From Novosphingobium sp. (GTDB lineage: Bacteria > Pseudomonadota > Alphaproteobacteria > Sphingomonadales > Sphingomonadaceae), in the NCBI RefSeq assembly GCF_027486195.1, contig NZ_JAIXPP010000060.1, positions 1 to 64,000 on the forward strand: a DNA stretch of 64,000 bases. Direction: 5' to 3'. Positions 48,602 through 58,467 of this stretch are shown one piece after another. Within the stretch, counting starts at the first letter, position 1. Every line of letters begins with the position of its first letter. The notes below the pieces were generated by a model. The model was not told the origin of the DNA and searched no databases. It saw only the letters and a program-made list of their open reading frames with translations. A program made the translations under genes and the position numbers.

Positions 48602-48743
48602 GGTGGCCTAGTCCTTTTCCACGATACCGTGCGGCGGTGAAGGTGACGTGGCGATGCGGCGAAGGTATACCGCCCTCGCCCGCCGTGTCTCCGTGCGGCG
48701 ACGCGGCCCGGTCTTCGAGCAGGTTGACCGGGCCGCTGGCACC

Positions 48744-49304
48744 TCACCCAGCTTCCACCAGCCGCGCGCCGTCGGCGATCAGGGAGTCGACCCAGGGCCG
48801 CTCTGGCAGCGCGTCGTCGCCAAACATGGCCAGCACCTTGCGAGTGAAGCCGTCCGTACTGGTAGGCTTCCATTCCGCCATGGCGCGCCATGCTGCGACA
48901 TACTCCGCCTCGCCGATCAGCCCGGCGTTGAAGGCCTCGCGCGCAGCGAGGTAGTGCGCCGCCGGATCGATCGCTCCTTCACGTTCCCTCGGCCGTCGCA
49001 CTGATGCCGCGCGCAGCGTTCCGGCCGCCCGCTGCACGAGCTCGGAGAGCTCGCAAATTTGCTCGTCCAGCATAGTCGATAATTCGAGCGCGTCTTTCAC
49101 CGTCGCGCTGTCTGCAAGCGTCGGGCTCTCTGCCGCTTCCATAAGGGCATCGCCGATCTTGCGGCTCCCAAGGTCCAAGCGCCGCGCCAGCGTTTCCATG
49201 CGGGAAAGGCAGTCCATTGTGCTGGCGGAGCGCCGCGACTGTTCAGCCGCTGCGGCCCCGCGGCCCTTGATGGTGGTCGGTAGGTCCATGTTACCCATGA
49301 TCAA
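48744..49304 (-). CDS. Hypothetical protein of the element
   Basis: ORF in operon order, overlapping the neighbour by 4 nt. Confidence 0.5.
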   Translation of the reverse strand: MIMGNMDLPTTIKGRGAAAAEQSRRSASTMDCLSRMETLARRLDLGSRKIGDALMEAAESPTLADSATVKDALELSTMLDEQICELSELVQRAAGTLRAASVRRPREREGAIDPAAHYLAAREAFNAGLIGEAEYVAAWRAMAEWKPTSTDGFTRKVLAMFGDDALPERPWVDSLIADGARLVEAG

Positions 49305-49666
49305 GCTCCTTTCTGGGCGCGATGGTACTGGGCGAGCGCGATCAGCGTTGCCGTCCCCTCCAGAGCGTCAGCGACGATGGAGGGATTGAGGCAATTGATC
49401 GTGTCAACCTCCGGCAAGTGATCAGCATCGCTGGCAGTCCGGAAAGCAGATTCGAGCACAATGATCATCGCCCGCGCCTGCTTAAGCGCGTCATCAAGGC
49501 CATCGCCATGAGTGAGAAACGGGATCGTTCCATTCATGCGCAGCGCAAGCAAATCTGCAGCGCTAGGCGTGCAATTGCTGGCTGAGGCTTCCGTATGTAG
49601 GGTGGTAGCAGCCATACTCGTCTCCTCTGTAGACGGTTGTGGTAGGGTCGGCTGGTGTTCGCCCAC
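49301..49666 (-). CDS. Hypothetical protein of the element
   Basis: ORF in operon order. Confidence 0.5.
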   Translation of the reverse strand: MGEHQPTLPQPSTEETSMAATTLHTEASASNCTPSAADLLALRMNGTIPFLTHGDGLDDALKQARAMIIVLESAFRTASDADHLPEVDTINCLNPSIVADALEGTATLIALAQYHRAQKGA

Positions 49667-49688
49667 CAGTCGGCCCGCATTGCCGGGG

Positions 49689-51095
49689 TCATCCCGTCAA
49701 TTTCGTTGTAGCGGTACCGATCGGCACCACGTTGCCCGTATCGTCGGCCGGGGCGAGCACTGCGGCGATATGCCGCCCCCATGCCTCCAGCGCTGCGCGC
49801 TTCTCGTCGGCCCAGTCGTGCCGCTGGTAGATACCTGCCACGCCGCCGCGCGCCCCCGACACGTGGTTCAGCACGGCCTCGGTCACTTCGAACCGCACGC
49901 CCAGCCGCTGCAGCCCGGTGGCAAGGGTCCGCCGCAAGTCATGGACGCGCCAAGGCGCCAGCGCACGGCCATCGCGCGCCGCCGTCACGGCCGCGTCGAG
50001 CAGCGCCTTCGCTTGGCTGAAACCGCCGATCGCAACGCCGCGCCGGATTGTCAGCACGGGCCCGGCTTCCGGCCATTCTTCCGGGTCCGGCTCTTCGGCC
50101 CGAGCCTTCACCTGATGGGCCAGGGCGAGGCGGTCGAGTTCCTCGATCACGAGCGGAGCGAGCGGTACGAGGTGCGCTTTCCCGTTCTTCGCTCGGCTGG
50201 CCGGGATCGTCCAAAGCGAGGCCGCGCGGTCGAGCTCGCCCCAGCCCATGCCCGCCACTTCCTCCCGGCGCTGGCCAGTCAGGATCAGCAGGCGGTAGAA
50301 CGCCCCCAGCGGTGCGCGGATCTTCTCCGCTCCCTTCCACACGTCCACGAGCTCGGCATCTGTCAGCACCCGGTCACGTGGCGCGGAGCCGGGGGGATTC
50401 GAGAGCCCTTGAACCGGGTTTTCGGCAATGTCGCCGCGCTCCAGCGCCCAGCCGAAGAAAATGGACAGGTACGCCCGCACTTGCTGGCGGAGCGCCTTCT
50501 GGCGCGCCGGGATGGCATCAAGTACGCCCTGCAGGTCGCGCCGCGTGATCGCCGGCAGGGCCTTGCCCTCCAGCTTTGCGCGCATGTACTTCACGGCATT
50601 GCGCGCCTGCGCGACACTCGAAGGCCGGTGAGTGAGTTCGTAGGCCTCCAGCCATACCTCCGCCCGCTTCTCTAAGCGCAGTTCGCCCTCTAGCCGCGCG
50701 CGTTCCTCGGCTTGCTGCTTGGCCTCCGCCTTTGCTGCCAGCGCCGCGCCCTTGGCTTCGAGCGGGTCGATACCCTGCGCGACAAGCGCCGCCAGTTCAC
50801 GCGCCCGGATGCGGGCTTGTTCCGGGGTAAAGGCACCATGGCGCCCGATCGTCACCTTTTTGGGGGCGATGTGCCGTGCGGCGGCACCGGGCACCGGCAC
50901 GCGATAACGGTAGATGTAGACCTTGGCCCCAGCCGTCGAGACCTTGAGCCCGAAGCCCTTGACGGTGCCCTGCCCGCCGTCGTCCCAAATGACATAATCC
51001 GCCGCACCGGCCTTCGCCGCGTCAACGGTCCGCTTCGTGATCGGCGCGCGCTTCGGCGCCGCCCGGTCGGTGTTGCTGGTCTTCGCCTTCGCCAT
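49689..51095 (-). CDS. Tyrosine-type site-specific integrase (P4-like)
   Basis: VRAYLSIFFGWALERGDIAENP, LLILTGQRREEVAGMGWGELD, VHDLRRTLATGLQRLGV, VLNHVSG. Confidence 0.95.
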   Translation of the reverse strand: MAKAKTSNTDRAAPKRAPITKRTVDAAKAGAADYVIWDDGGQGTVKGFGLKVSTAGAKVYIYRYRVPVPGAAARHIAPKKVTIGRHGAFTPEQARIRARELAALVAQGIDPLEAKGAALAAKAEAKQQAEERARLEGELRLEKRAEVWLEAYELTHRPSSVAQARNAVKYMRAKLEGKALPAITRRDLQGVLDAIPARQKALRQQVRAYLSIFFGWALERGDIAENPVQGLSNPPGSAPRDRVLTDAELVDVWKGAEKIRAPLGAFYRLLILTGQRREEVAGMGWGELDRAASLWTIPASRAKNGKAHLVPLAPLVIEELDRLALAHQVKARAEEPDPEEWPEAGPVLTIRRGVAIGGFSQAKALLDAAVTAARDGRALAPWRVHDLRRTLATGLQRLGVRFEVTEAVLNHVSGARGGVAGIYQRHDWADEKRAALEAWGRHIAAVLAPADDTGNVVPIGTATTKLTG

Positions 51096-51242
51096 GCGTG
51101 ATGCCTCAACCGTCTCTAGGCATCACATAGGCATCACGATAATTCAGGTCAAGGATGGTTTCAGATTGCTAGCGATGGAAAAACCCTAGATTTTCGTGGC
51201 TCCTTGGTGCATCGATCACGGCGCGCTGCCGTAATTCTCATA

Positions 51243-51291
51243 ATTCGTAATGATGGGGTCAGGTGTTCGAATCACCTAAGCGGCACCATTT
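51243..51291 (+). repeat. attR (duplicate tRNA-Thr 3' end)
   Basis: Identical 49 bp; no tRNA 5' half present here. Confidence 0.95.
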
Positions 51292-51797
51292 CCACCTCCG
51301 CCAATGTCCGCTTGAGGCTGAAAAAAGCCCCGGAAATCTGCGATAAAGTCGACTGGCTCCGCCAGTAGCTTTCATATGAATCCGTCTGCATCCAGACGCA
51401 TTTGGGGGCCTTTTGCGGGGGCCTATTGAGAAGCCGATTTCAGGAGGCCCCGAACGCCCCTTTCCAAGACTTCGATCCATTCGCTGAAGCCCCGCGATCA
51501 GTCCTGCAGAGTGGCAGATGAGAACGGGCCCTATCTGCTTGTCACCCATTCGCGCGGGCGACTCTGGAAGTTCAAATTTCGCATATCGACGGGCCCGAGA
51601 AGAAACAGTCGCTCGGCAGCGAGCCAGCGCCGTTGGTTTCGCGTGATGACCTTAGCCATGTGAATCGGAAAATGGAGATGTGCATGGCATGCCGCGCTTG
51701 CTCAGCCGATCAGGCCTGCATTGGTTCCGGAATGATTGTGGTGGAACCGCCGGGTGACTTGGCACGTTTGGCCAGAGAACAACACTGGAGCACCCCA

Positions 51798-52283
51798 ATG
51801 GCGACACCCGATGACCTCAAAGCCAAATTCTGGAGCGCACTCGCGAGCGATCGCACGATGATGGTCGGACTTGATGGCGCCGAAGGAGGCCATGCTCGCC
51901 CGATGACTGCGCAGTTCGAAGGCGATCGCAGCCCGATATGGTTCTTCGGGGCAAAGGACAGTGATCTGGTGCAGCTTCTCGACAGCAGCCGCAAAGCTGT
52001 GGTCGCAACGTTTACCGCCAAAGGCCACGATCTCTTCGCAGCCGTTCGCGGCACCTTGTTTCTCGACAGCGACCCTGCGGTGATCGACCGGCTGTGGAAT
52101 GCACACGTTGCCGCCTGGTACGAAGGCAAGGACGACCCCAAGCTTGCATTGCTGCGGCTGGATGCTGACGAGGCCGAGATCTGGCTGGACGGGTCGAGCC
52201 TGATCGCGAGCATCAAGGTCTTGCTCGGGCATGATCCGAAGCAGGACTATGCCGACAATGTCGCCACTGTCGCGCTCGATTGA
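51798..52283 (+). CDS. Pyridoxamine 5'-phosphate oxidase-like/general stress protein
   Basis: DDLKAKFWSALASDRTMMVGLDGAEGGHARPMTAQFEGDRSPIWFFGAKDSDLVQLL. Confidence 0.88.
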   Translation: MATPDDLKAKFWSALASDRTMMVGLDGAEGGHARPMTAQFEGDRSPIWFFGAKDSDLVQLLDSSRKAVVATFTAKGHDLFAAVRGTLFLDSDPAVIDRLWNAHVAAWYEGKDDPKLALLRLDADEAEIWLDGSSLIASIKVLLGHDPKQDYADNVATVALD

Positions 52284-52389
52284 AGTACGGGGGCCAGCAC
52301 GATCGGTACGACTTGCTGGGCACCCCAATTCCGCATCGGCGGCCCGCACAGCGCTGCAATGCCGGCCGCCGATGTAAGCACGAAAGCTG

Positions 52390-52938
52390 TCAGTTGATCG
52401 CGCCGCTCATATAACGATCATACTGCTGATGATATTGCTCGCTGATCTTGTCCTGCTCGTCGTCAGGGGCGCTCTGCGCGAGATCGATGAACCACGTGCC
52501 TTCCTCGGAATAGACGTGGTGCGCCACAGCCCCTTCGATGTGCTCGAGCTTGTCCCGGTAGTCCTCGCTCATCGGATCGAGCCGTTGGAGGAGGCCCAAC
52601 TCCATCTTGGCAGCGGATTGTTCCTGATAGGCAAGTTCGGCATGTCCGACTTGCGCATGGGCCGCCATGGCAGGATAAACTGCGGCTTCCTCCGCGATCG
52701 AATGGGCGGTTAGCAGCTCAGCCAGCTTTTCCTGCCCAGCTCGCCGAGCATCGGCTGACGTTGCTGCCTTGAGCGCGGCGAACTGGGCTTCGATCTCGCG
52801 GTGATGATCGAGGATCTGGAAAAGCCAGTCCCCCGGTTCGGCCATGTTTTCGGCTTTGGCGCGGGCGGCGAGCCGATCTTCCTCGCTCTCGGGCGGTGTG
52901 ATCGCTGCTATTGCCTTATCAAGAATAGACATGAACAT
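52390..52938 (-). CDS. Hemerythrin-domain protein
   Basis: WLFQILDHHREIEAQFAAL, HSIAEEAAVYPAM, HIEGAVAHHVYSEEGTWF. Confidence 0.88.
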   Translation of the reverse strand: MFMSILDKAIAAITPPESEEDRLAARAKAENMAEPGDWLFQILDHHREIEAQFAALKAATSADARRAGQEKLAELLTAHSIAEEAAVYPAMAAHAQVGHAELAYQEQSAAKMELGLLQRLDPMSEDYRDKLEHIEGAVAHHVYSEEGTWFIDLAQSAPDDEQDKISEQYHQQYDRYMSGAIN

Positions 52939-53172
52939 TCTCCTTGTGCGCGGCGCAAGGGGAAGCGCCACTTCAGCAACGCAGACATGTTGTCGGGGTT
53001 CCCGCCGATTGTGGCGATGCGCGAAAGTCTGACTGTCGGAAGCTTCGCACTGCCCAGTCCGATGGCCTGCTGCTTGCAGATCTGTGCGGTGCCATGTGGA
53101 ATGCGGAGCCGAGAAGAATGCCCGGAATGCCAGAATGCCGGGAGGGTCCGCGTCTCGACATGAAACGGCTGG

Positions 53173-53258
53173 TGGTGGACAGGGCTAGATTCGAACTAGC
53201 GTACGCTTGCGCGGGCAGATTTACAGTCTGCTGCCTTTAACCACTCGGCCACCTGTCC
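53173..53258 (-). tRNA. tRNA-Tyr(GTA), CCA encoded
   Basis: GGACAGGTGGCCGAGTGG...CAGACTGTAAATCTG...GTTCGAATCTAG...CTGTCCACCA on minus strand. Confidence 0.95.
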
Positions 53259-53457
53259 ACACCAGTGTTGCCGGTCCGGAAGCGAGCTTCCGATTGTGCG
53301 CTGCCCCTTCGTGAAAAAGGGCGGCTCCGGCCGAGTGAGGCGCCCCTTTGGCGAAGCGCCGCGCGCCTGTCAATGGCCCAACTGTCAATAGCCTTGCCTG
53401 TCAATCGGGCGGCTGGCATGGGCCGTGCGATTACTTGCAAGCATGGAAAGCCGAGCA

Positions 53458-54282
53458 ATGGCCAAGCGCGATGAAAACACGAACCGCAGCAAGCCGATGC
53501 GTGGGCGCGCCGGGCGGATGCAGGGTGGGCGCGGCTCCGGCCGGGCCTCGACAGGCGCGGTGCGGTTGTGGGGCCGCCATGCGGTCGAGGCGGCGCTGAC
53601 GAACCCGCTGCGAAGCGCCAAGAAGCTGTGGGGCACGCGTGAGGCGATCCAGTCGCTGCTCGACGACAACGATGCCGAACTACCCCCCTCGCTCCCGGTC
53701 GAATACGCGCAGGCCGCCGATCTTGCCCGCCTTGTCGCGCGCGATGCGCCGCACCAGGGCCTGGTGCTCGATTGCCTCGCGCTCGACGATGTCGCGCTGG
53801 TCGATGTGCTCGACGAGGCGGAGGGCCGCACACTCGTCCTGCTCGATTCGGTCACCGATCCGCACAACGTCGGCGCGATCCTCAGGAGCTGCGCGGCCTT
53901 CGGTGCTGCCGCGCTGATCACGCAGGATCGTCATGCGCCGCCCGAATCCGGCACGATCGCCAAGTCCGCCTCTGGCGCGCTGGAAATCGTGCCTTGGGTG
54001 CGCGTCGTCAATCTCGCCCGCGCGCTCGAGCAGATTGCCGAAGCGGGCTACTGGCGCATCGGGCTTGATGGCGATGGCAGCGCGGTGTTTCCCTCTGCAG
54101 TCCCTGCCGGCCCGGTCGCGCTGGTCCTCGGCGCGGAAGGCGAAGGGCTGCGCCAGAATGTCGCGCAGCATTGCGATGCCATCGCGCGGTTGCCGATTGT
54201 TAGCGCGATAGAAAGCCTGAATGTATCGAATGCGGCAGCGATTGCGCTCTATGCTGTCGCGACTCGGGGCGAGACCGACTGA
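53458..54282 (+). CDS. rlmB: SpoU/TrmH-family 23S rRNA 2'-O-methyltransferase (RlmB-like)
   Basis: LWGRHAVEAALTNP, DSVTDPHNVGAILRSCAAFG, LVLGAEGEGLR, IESLNVSNAAAIALY. Confidence 0.92.
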   Translation: MAKRDENTNRSKPMRGRAGRMQGGRGSGRASTGAVRLWGRHAVEAALTNPLRSAKKLWGTREAIQSLLDDNDAELPPSLPVEYAQAADLARLVARDAPHQGLVLDCLALDDVALVDVLDEAEGRTLVLLDSVTDPHNVGAILRSCAAFGAAALITQDRHAPPESGTIAKSASGALEIVPWVRVVNLARALEQIAEAGYWRIGLDGDGSAVFPSAVPAGPVALVLGAEGEGLRQNVAQHCDAIARLPIVSAIESLNVSNAAAIALYAVATRGETD

Positions 54283-54322
54283 CCCAGCCGGCCCTCACCC
54301 CTCGGGCAAAGGGGGATGAGCC

Positions 54323-55237
54323 ATGAAATCCAATCGCAGGATCGCCGCTGTGTTCGGCGCCGCCACCGCACTTCTGCTCCTTGCCGGGTGCATGGTCCTG
54401 CCCGGCAAGTTCGCCAGCGATCTTTTGCTGCGCCGCGACGGGACCTTCACGTTCCACTACAAGGGCGAGATCATTCTGGCGGCGCTGGCGCAGGGCAGCA
54501 AAAGTGCCAGAGCGGAAGCAATTCCAGCCGAACCCTTCGAGCAGCAGCCCTGCACCGATCCGAGAACCGACGAGACGCATGACTGCACTGCGGCCGAGAT
54601 CGAGCAGCAACGCGCGAAGTGGAACGACGAGCAAAAGGAACGCAAGGCGGCCAAGGCGAATGAGGACGCGCAGAACCGCAAGATGATGCAGGCGTTCATG
54701 GGCGGCATCGATCCTGATGACCCCAAGGCCGCCGCAGCCTTTGCACAGCGCCTCGCGCGGCAGGAGGGCTATGCTTCGGTGGTCAGCAAGGGCGGCGGCA
54801 AGTTCGAGGTAGACTATACCGCGAGCGGGCGGCTCGACCACGATTTCACCTTCCCCACGATCGAGCGTCTGCCGATGGTTATGCCATTCGTCTCGCTCAT
54901 CCGCCGCGCCGATGGCAGCGTGCGGGTCGATGCGCCGGCCTTCAGCACTGCGGCGGCCAATCCGGTAATGCCGGGGCTTGGCGCAATGGCAGGGGCAATG
55001 GGGGCCGGGGAAACGGGCGAAATGAAGGTGGGCGCAAAGCCCGGAGCGAAGGCGGGTGCCGCAGGCCCTCCGATCGCCGATGGCACGTTCACCGTGCGCA
55101 CCGATGGCCAGATTCTCGCCAACAACACCGATGAGGGGCCGCAGGCCGAAAGCGCGGGCGGCCTCTCGCGGCTCGACTGGAAGGTCGATGCGCGCACCGC
55201 AACCGCGCCCACCGCGCTGATCAAGCTCGCGAAGTAG
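54323..55237 (+). CDS. Putative lipoprotein of unknown function
   Basis: Lipobox ALLLLAGCMVLPGKF; no family recognised. Confidence 0.75.
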   Translation: MKSNRRIAAVFGAATALLLLAGCMVLPGKFASDLLLRRDGTFTFHYKGEIILAALAQGSKSARAEAIPAEPFEQQPCTDPRTDETHDCTAAEIEQQRAKWNDEQKERKAAKANEDAQNRKMMQAFMGGIDPDDPKAAAAFAQRLARQEGYASVVSKGGGKFEVDYTASGRLDHDFTFPTIERLPMVMPFVSLIRRADGSVRVDAPAFSTAAANPVMPGLGAMAGAMGAGETGEMKVGAKPGAKAGAAGPPIADGTFTVRTDGQILANNTDEGPQAESAGGLSRLDWKVDARTATAPTALIKLAK

Positions 55238-55244
55238 ACGCAAA

Positions 55245-55286
55245 ACCAAAAACGCCGCTCCGGCATCCCGGCGCGGCGTTTTTGGT
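55245..55286. terminator. Bidirectional terminator between lipoprotein gene and hup
   Basis: 14-bp ACCAAAAACGCCGC/GCGGCGTTTTTGGT. Confidence 0.9.
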
Positions 55287-55335
55287 GGGTTGTGCGCGCG
55301 GCCTGCGGGGCCCTGCGCAAATGCCGATGTCTGGC

Positions 55336-55608
55336 TTAGTTGACGGCGTCCTTCAGGCCCTTGCCGGCCTTGAACTTCGGCTGGGCCGAAGCCTTGATCG
55401 ACATTGGTTCGCCCGTGCGCGGATTGCGGCCCGTGGAGGCCTTGCGCTTGGCGACCGAGAACGTGCCGAAACCGACGAGACGTACTTCATCACCCTTGGC
55501 CAGCGCAGAGGTCACGCTGTCGAAAACGGCTTCAACCGCCTTCGTTGCGTCACCCTTCGAAAGACCGCTCGCATCGGCCACAGCGCTGATCAGATCGTTC
55601 TTGTTCAT
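55336..55608 (-). CDS. hup: HU-family DNA-binding protein
   Basis: MNKNDLISAVADASGLSKGDATKAVEAVFDSV...GFGTFSVAKRKASTGRNPRTGE. Confidence 0.96.
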   Translation of the reverse strand: MNKNDLISAVADASGLSKGDATKAVEAVFDSVTSALAKGDEVRLVGFGTFSVAKRKASTGRNPRTGEPMSIKASAQPKFKAGKGLKDAVN

Positions 55609-55808
55609 TGCGAAACCCCCATTGGTTTTTATGCAAACACCGAATGCCTGAATCGAAATTCTGGTTGCGAGAAGAGAGCCGAGAAAGAATCGGCTGTCAA
55701 AGCCAAAAGCGCCCGGAATCGCCGAAAAAGCGCCGGAATCTGGCCCATTCAGGATGAGTGAGGCCGCCCCCTCTGATTGGAAGATAGGGGCGGCTTCCTC
55801 AAAGGTTA

Positions 55809-55851
55809 ATGCTGCAACGCGAGGGTGCAGCATGAAAATTCATGCTGCACC
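55809..55851. repeat. Three alternating ATGCTGCA/TGCAGCAT arms forming two mutually exclusive hairpins
   Basis: ATGCTGCA acgcgaggg TGCAGCAT gaaaattc ATGCTGCA; second hairpin has a 13-bp GGTGCAGCATGAA/TTCATGCTGCACC stem. Confidence 0.75.
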
Positions 55852-55866
55852 GCAATAATCGCGTGA

Positions 55867-58272
55867 TCAGTGCGCGGTTGGTACCGCCGCCCCACCGGTA
55901 AGGGCAGGTGCCGGCCCCGCCGCCACTTCGTCGGCTTCGGTCCATTCGATCGCCTCGGTCGGCTCCACCAGCGCACGCGCCAGCACCTCGTCGACATGGC
56001 TCACGGGGATGATCTCCAGCCCTTCGCGGATATTGGCCGGGATCTCGACGAGGTCCTTGCGGTTCTCTTCGGGGATCAGCACCGTGGTGATGCCGCCGCG
56101 CATGGCGGCCAGCAGCTTTTCCTTGAGTCCGCCGATTGCCAATACCCGGCCGCGCAGGGTGACCTCGCCGGTCATCGCCACATCGGCGCGGACCGGGATG
56201 CCGGTGAGGGTGGAAACCATCGCCGTCACCATGCCAACGCCCGCACTCGGCCCATCCTTGGGCACCGCGCCCTCGGGCAAGTGGATGTGCAGGTCCTTGC
56301 GATTGAAGATCGAAGGCTTGATCCCATACTGCGGCCCACGCGCCTTGACGAAGCTAAACGCCATCTGGACGCTCTCGCTCATCACTTCGCCGAGCTTGCC
56401 GGTGGTCTTGACCGCACCCTTGCCGGGCACCGTCACGCTTTCGATCGTCAGCAGTTCGCCGCCCACTTCGGTCCAGGCCAGACCCGTCACCGCGCCGACC
56501 TGGTTCTCATCGTCCGACATGCCGTGGCGGAACTTGCGCACCCCGGCGAAGTCGGCAAGGTTTTCAGGCGTGACGGTGACCGCCGTGTCCTTCTTCTCAA
56601 GGATCCGCCGCAGCGCCTTCCGCGCCAGCCGCGCGATCTCACGCTCCAGCGTGCGCACGCCCGCCTCGCGGGTGTAGTAGCGGATAAGGTCGCGCAGCGC
56701 TGCCGGCTCCAACGTGAACTCGCCCTTCTTGAGCCCATGCGCCTCGATCTGCTTGGCGATCAGGTGCCGCTCCGCGATCTCGACCTTCTCGTCCTCGGTA
56801 TAGCCCTCAAGCCGGATGATCTCCATCCGGTCGAGCAGCGCCTGCGGCAGGTTGAGGCTGTTTGCAGTGCACACAAACATCACGTCCGAGAGGTCGATAT
56901 CGAGCTCAAGGTAATGATCCTGGAACTTTGCGTTCTGCTCCGGGTCGAGCACCTCGAGCAGCGCCGAGGCGGGATCGCCGCGGAAATCCTGGCCCAGCTT
57001 GTCGATTTCGTCGAGCAGGAACAGTGGGTTCGACGTGCCGGTCTTCTTGAGATTGGTCACGATCTTGCCCGGCAGCGAGCCGATGTAGGTGCGCCGGTGG
57101 CCGCGAATCTCCGCCTCGTCGCGCACGCCGCCCAGCGACTGGCGCACGAACTGGCGCCCGGTCGCCTTGGCGATGGACTTGCCCAGCGAGGTCTTGCCCA
57201 CGCCCGGCGGGCCGACGAGGCACAGGATCGGCCCCTTCAGCTTGTTGGTGCGCGCCTGCACCGCAAGATACTCGATGATGCGGTCCTTGACCTTGTCGAG
57301 CGCATAGTGATCGGCGTCGAGCACCGCCTGCGCAGCCGCGATGTCCTTCTTGAGCTTCGACTTCTTGCCCCAGGGCAGGCCCAGCAGCACGTCAAGATAG
57401 TTGCGGATGACGGTCGCCTCGGCGCTCATCGGCTGCATGGTCTTGAGCTTCTTGAGCTCCGCCGTGGCCTTGGCCCGCGCTTCCTTCGCGAGCTTCATCG
57501 TCTCGATCTTCTCGGCCAGCTCGGCAATCTCGTTGCCTTCGCCGTCATCGCCGCCGCCCAGCTCCGACTGGATCGCCTTGAGCTGTTCGTTGAGGTAATA
57601 CTCGCGCTGCGTCTTTTCCATCTGGCGCTTCACGCGGCCACGGATCTTGCGCTCCACCTGCAGCACGCCCAGTTCGCCCTCCATGAAGGAGAGCACCATC
57701 TCGAGCCGCTTCAAGGGATCGCCCTCGGCCAGCACGGCCTGCTTTTCCGCCACGCGCGCGGCAAGGTTCGCCGCGACCGCATCGGCCAGCTTCCCGGCGT
57801 CCTCGATATCGCCGAGCTGCGAACCGGCATCCTGCGGCAGCTTCTTGGAAAGCTTGGCATATTCGCCAAACTGCTCAACCACCGAGCGCATCGTGCCGGC
57901 AATTTCGGGGCCGGAGACTTCGGCAGGCTCAACCAGTTCGACTTCGGCCAGTACCAGTTCGCCTTCGTTGGCGGTCTGGACGGTCAGCGCTTTCAGTTCG
58001 GCGCGCTGCTGCCCTTCGACGAGCACGCGCACCGTGCCATCGGGCAGCTTAAGCAGCTGGAGCACCGTGGCGATCACGCCGGTGTCATACAAGTCATCGC
58101 GGTCCGGATCGTCGCAGCCCGGATCGAGCTGGGCGAGCAGGAAGATTTCCTTCGAGCCCGCCATGGCCACCTCGAGCGCGGAGACCGACTTCTCGCGGCC
58201 GACGAACAGCGGCACGACCATGCCGGGAAACACGACAATGTCGCGCAGGGGAAGCAAGGGATACTGTGTCAT
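55867..58272 (-). CDS. lon: ATP-dependent protease Lon
   Basis: [49 protein letters not shown]. Confidence 0.98.
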   Translation of the reverse strand: MTQYPLLPLRDIVVFPGMVVPLFVGREKSVSALEVAMAGSKEIFLLAQLDPGCDDPDRDDLYDTGVIATVLQLLKLPDGTVRVLVEGQQRAELKALTVQTANEGELVLAEVELVEPAEVSGPEIAGTMRSVVEQFGEYAKLSKKLPQDAGSQLGDIEDAGKLADAVAANLAARVAEKQAVLAEGDPLKRLEMVLSFMEGELGVLQVERKIRGRVKRQMEKTQREYYLNEQLKAIQSELGGGDDGEGNEIAELAEKIETMKLAKEARAKATAELKKLKTMQPMSAEATVIRNYLDVLLGLPWGKKSKLKKDIAAAQAVLDADHYALDKVKDRIIEYLAVQARTNKLKGPILCLVGPPGVGKTSLGKSIAKATGRQFVRQSLGGVRDEAEIRGHRRTYIGSLPGKIVTNLKKTGTSNPLFLLDEIDKLGQDFRGDPASALLEVLDPEQNAKFQDHYLELDIDLSDVMFVCTANSLNLPQALLDRMEIIRLEGYTEDEKVEIAERHLIAKQIEAHGLKKGEFTLEPAALRDLIRYYTREAGVRTLEREIARLARKALRRILEKKDTAVTVTPENLADFAGVRKFRHGMSDDENQVGAVTGLAWTEVGGELLTIESVTVPGKGAVKTTGKLGEVMSESVQMAFSFVKARGPQYGIKPSIFNRKDLHIHLPEGAVPKDGPSAGVGMVTAMVSTLTGIPVRADVAMTGEVTLRGRVLAIGGLKEKLLAAMRGGITTVLIPEENRKDLVEIPANIREGLEIIPVSHVDEVLARALVEPTEAIEWTEADEVAAGPAPALTGGAAVPTAH

Positions 58273-58467
58273 AGCTTCAATTCCATTCGCCCTGCCGCTG
58301 GGAGAGAGAACGGCAGGTTCTCTTGAAAGTGAATATGGGAGCCCGCCCCCCTGCCCGCAATGGCCCGTTGTGCCGGGGTTGTGGATGAGGGGGCATGAGG
58401 CCGCCTCGTCTCCATTCCCGAAACGCTGTGATCACGTCCGCACAAAGCAGATGTACCACCGGCTCCC

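Larger units (their letters stand above)
42645..51291. mobile_element. Integrative element/phage-satellite-like island in tRNA-Thr
   Basis: 49-bp exact direct repeats at 42645-42693 and 51243-51291; tyrosine integrase next to the right end; phage-type genes inside. Confidence 0.95.

Noticed and set aside
51243-51291. Second tRNA-Thr gene
   Set aside because: Only the 3' half is present; it is attR
51259-51549. 96-aa minus ORF next to attR
   Set aside because: No homology recognised, begins in flanking non-coding DNA and overlaps the att repeat
55870-58326. 818-aa ORF antisense to lon
   Set aside because: Shadow ORF of Lon
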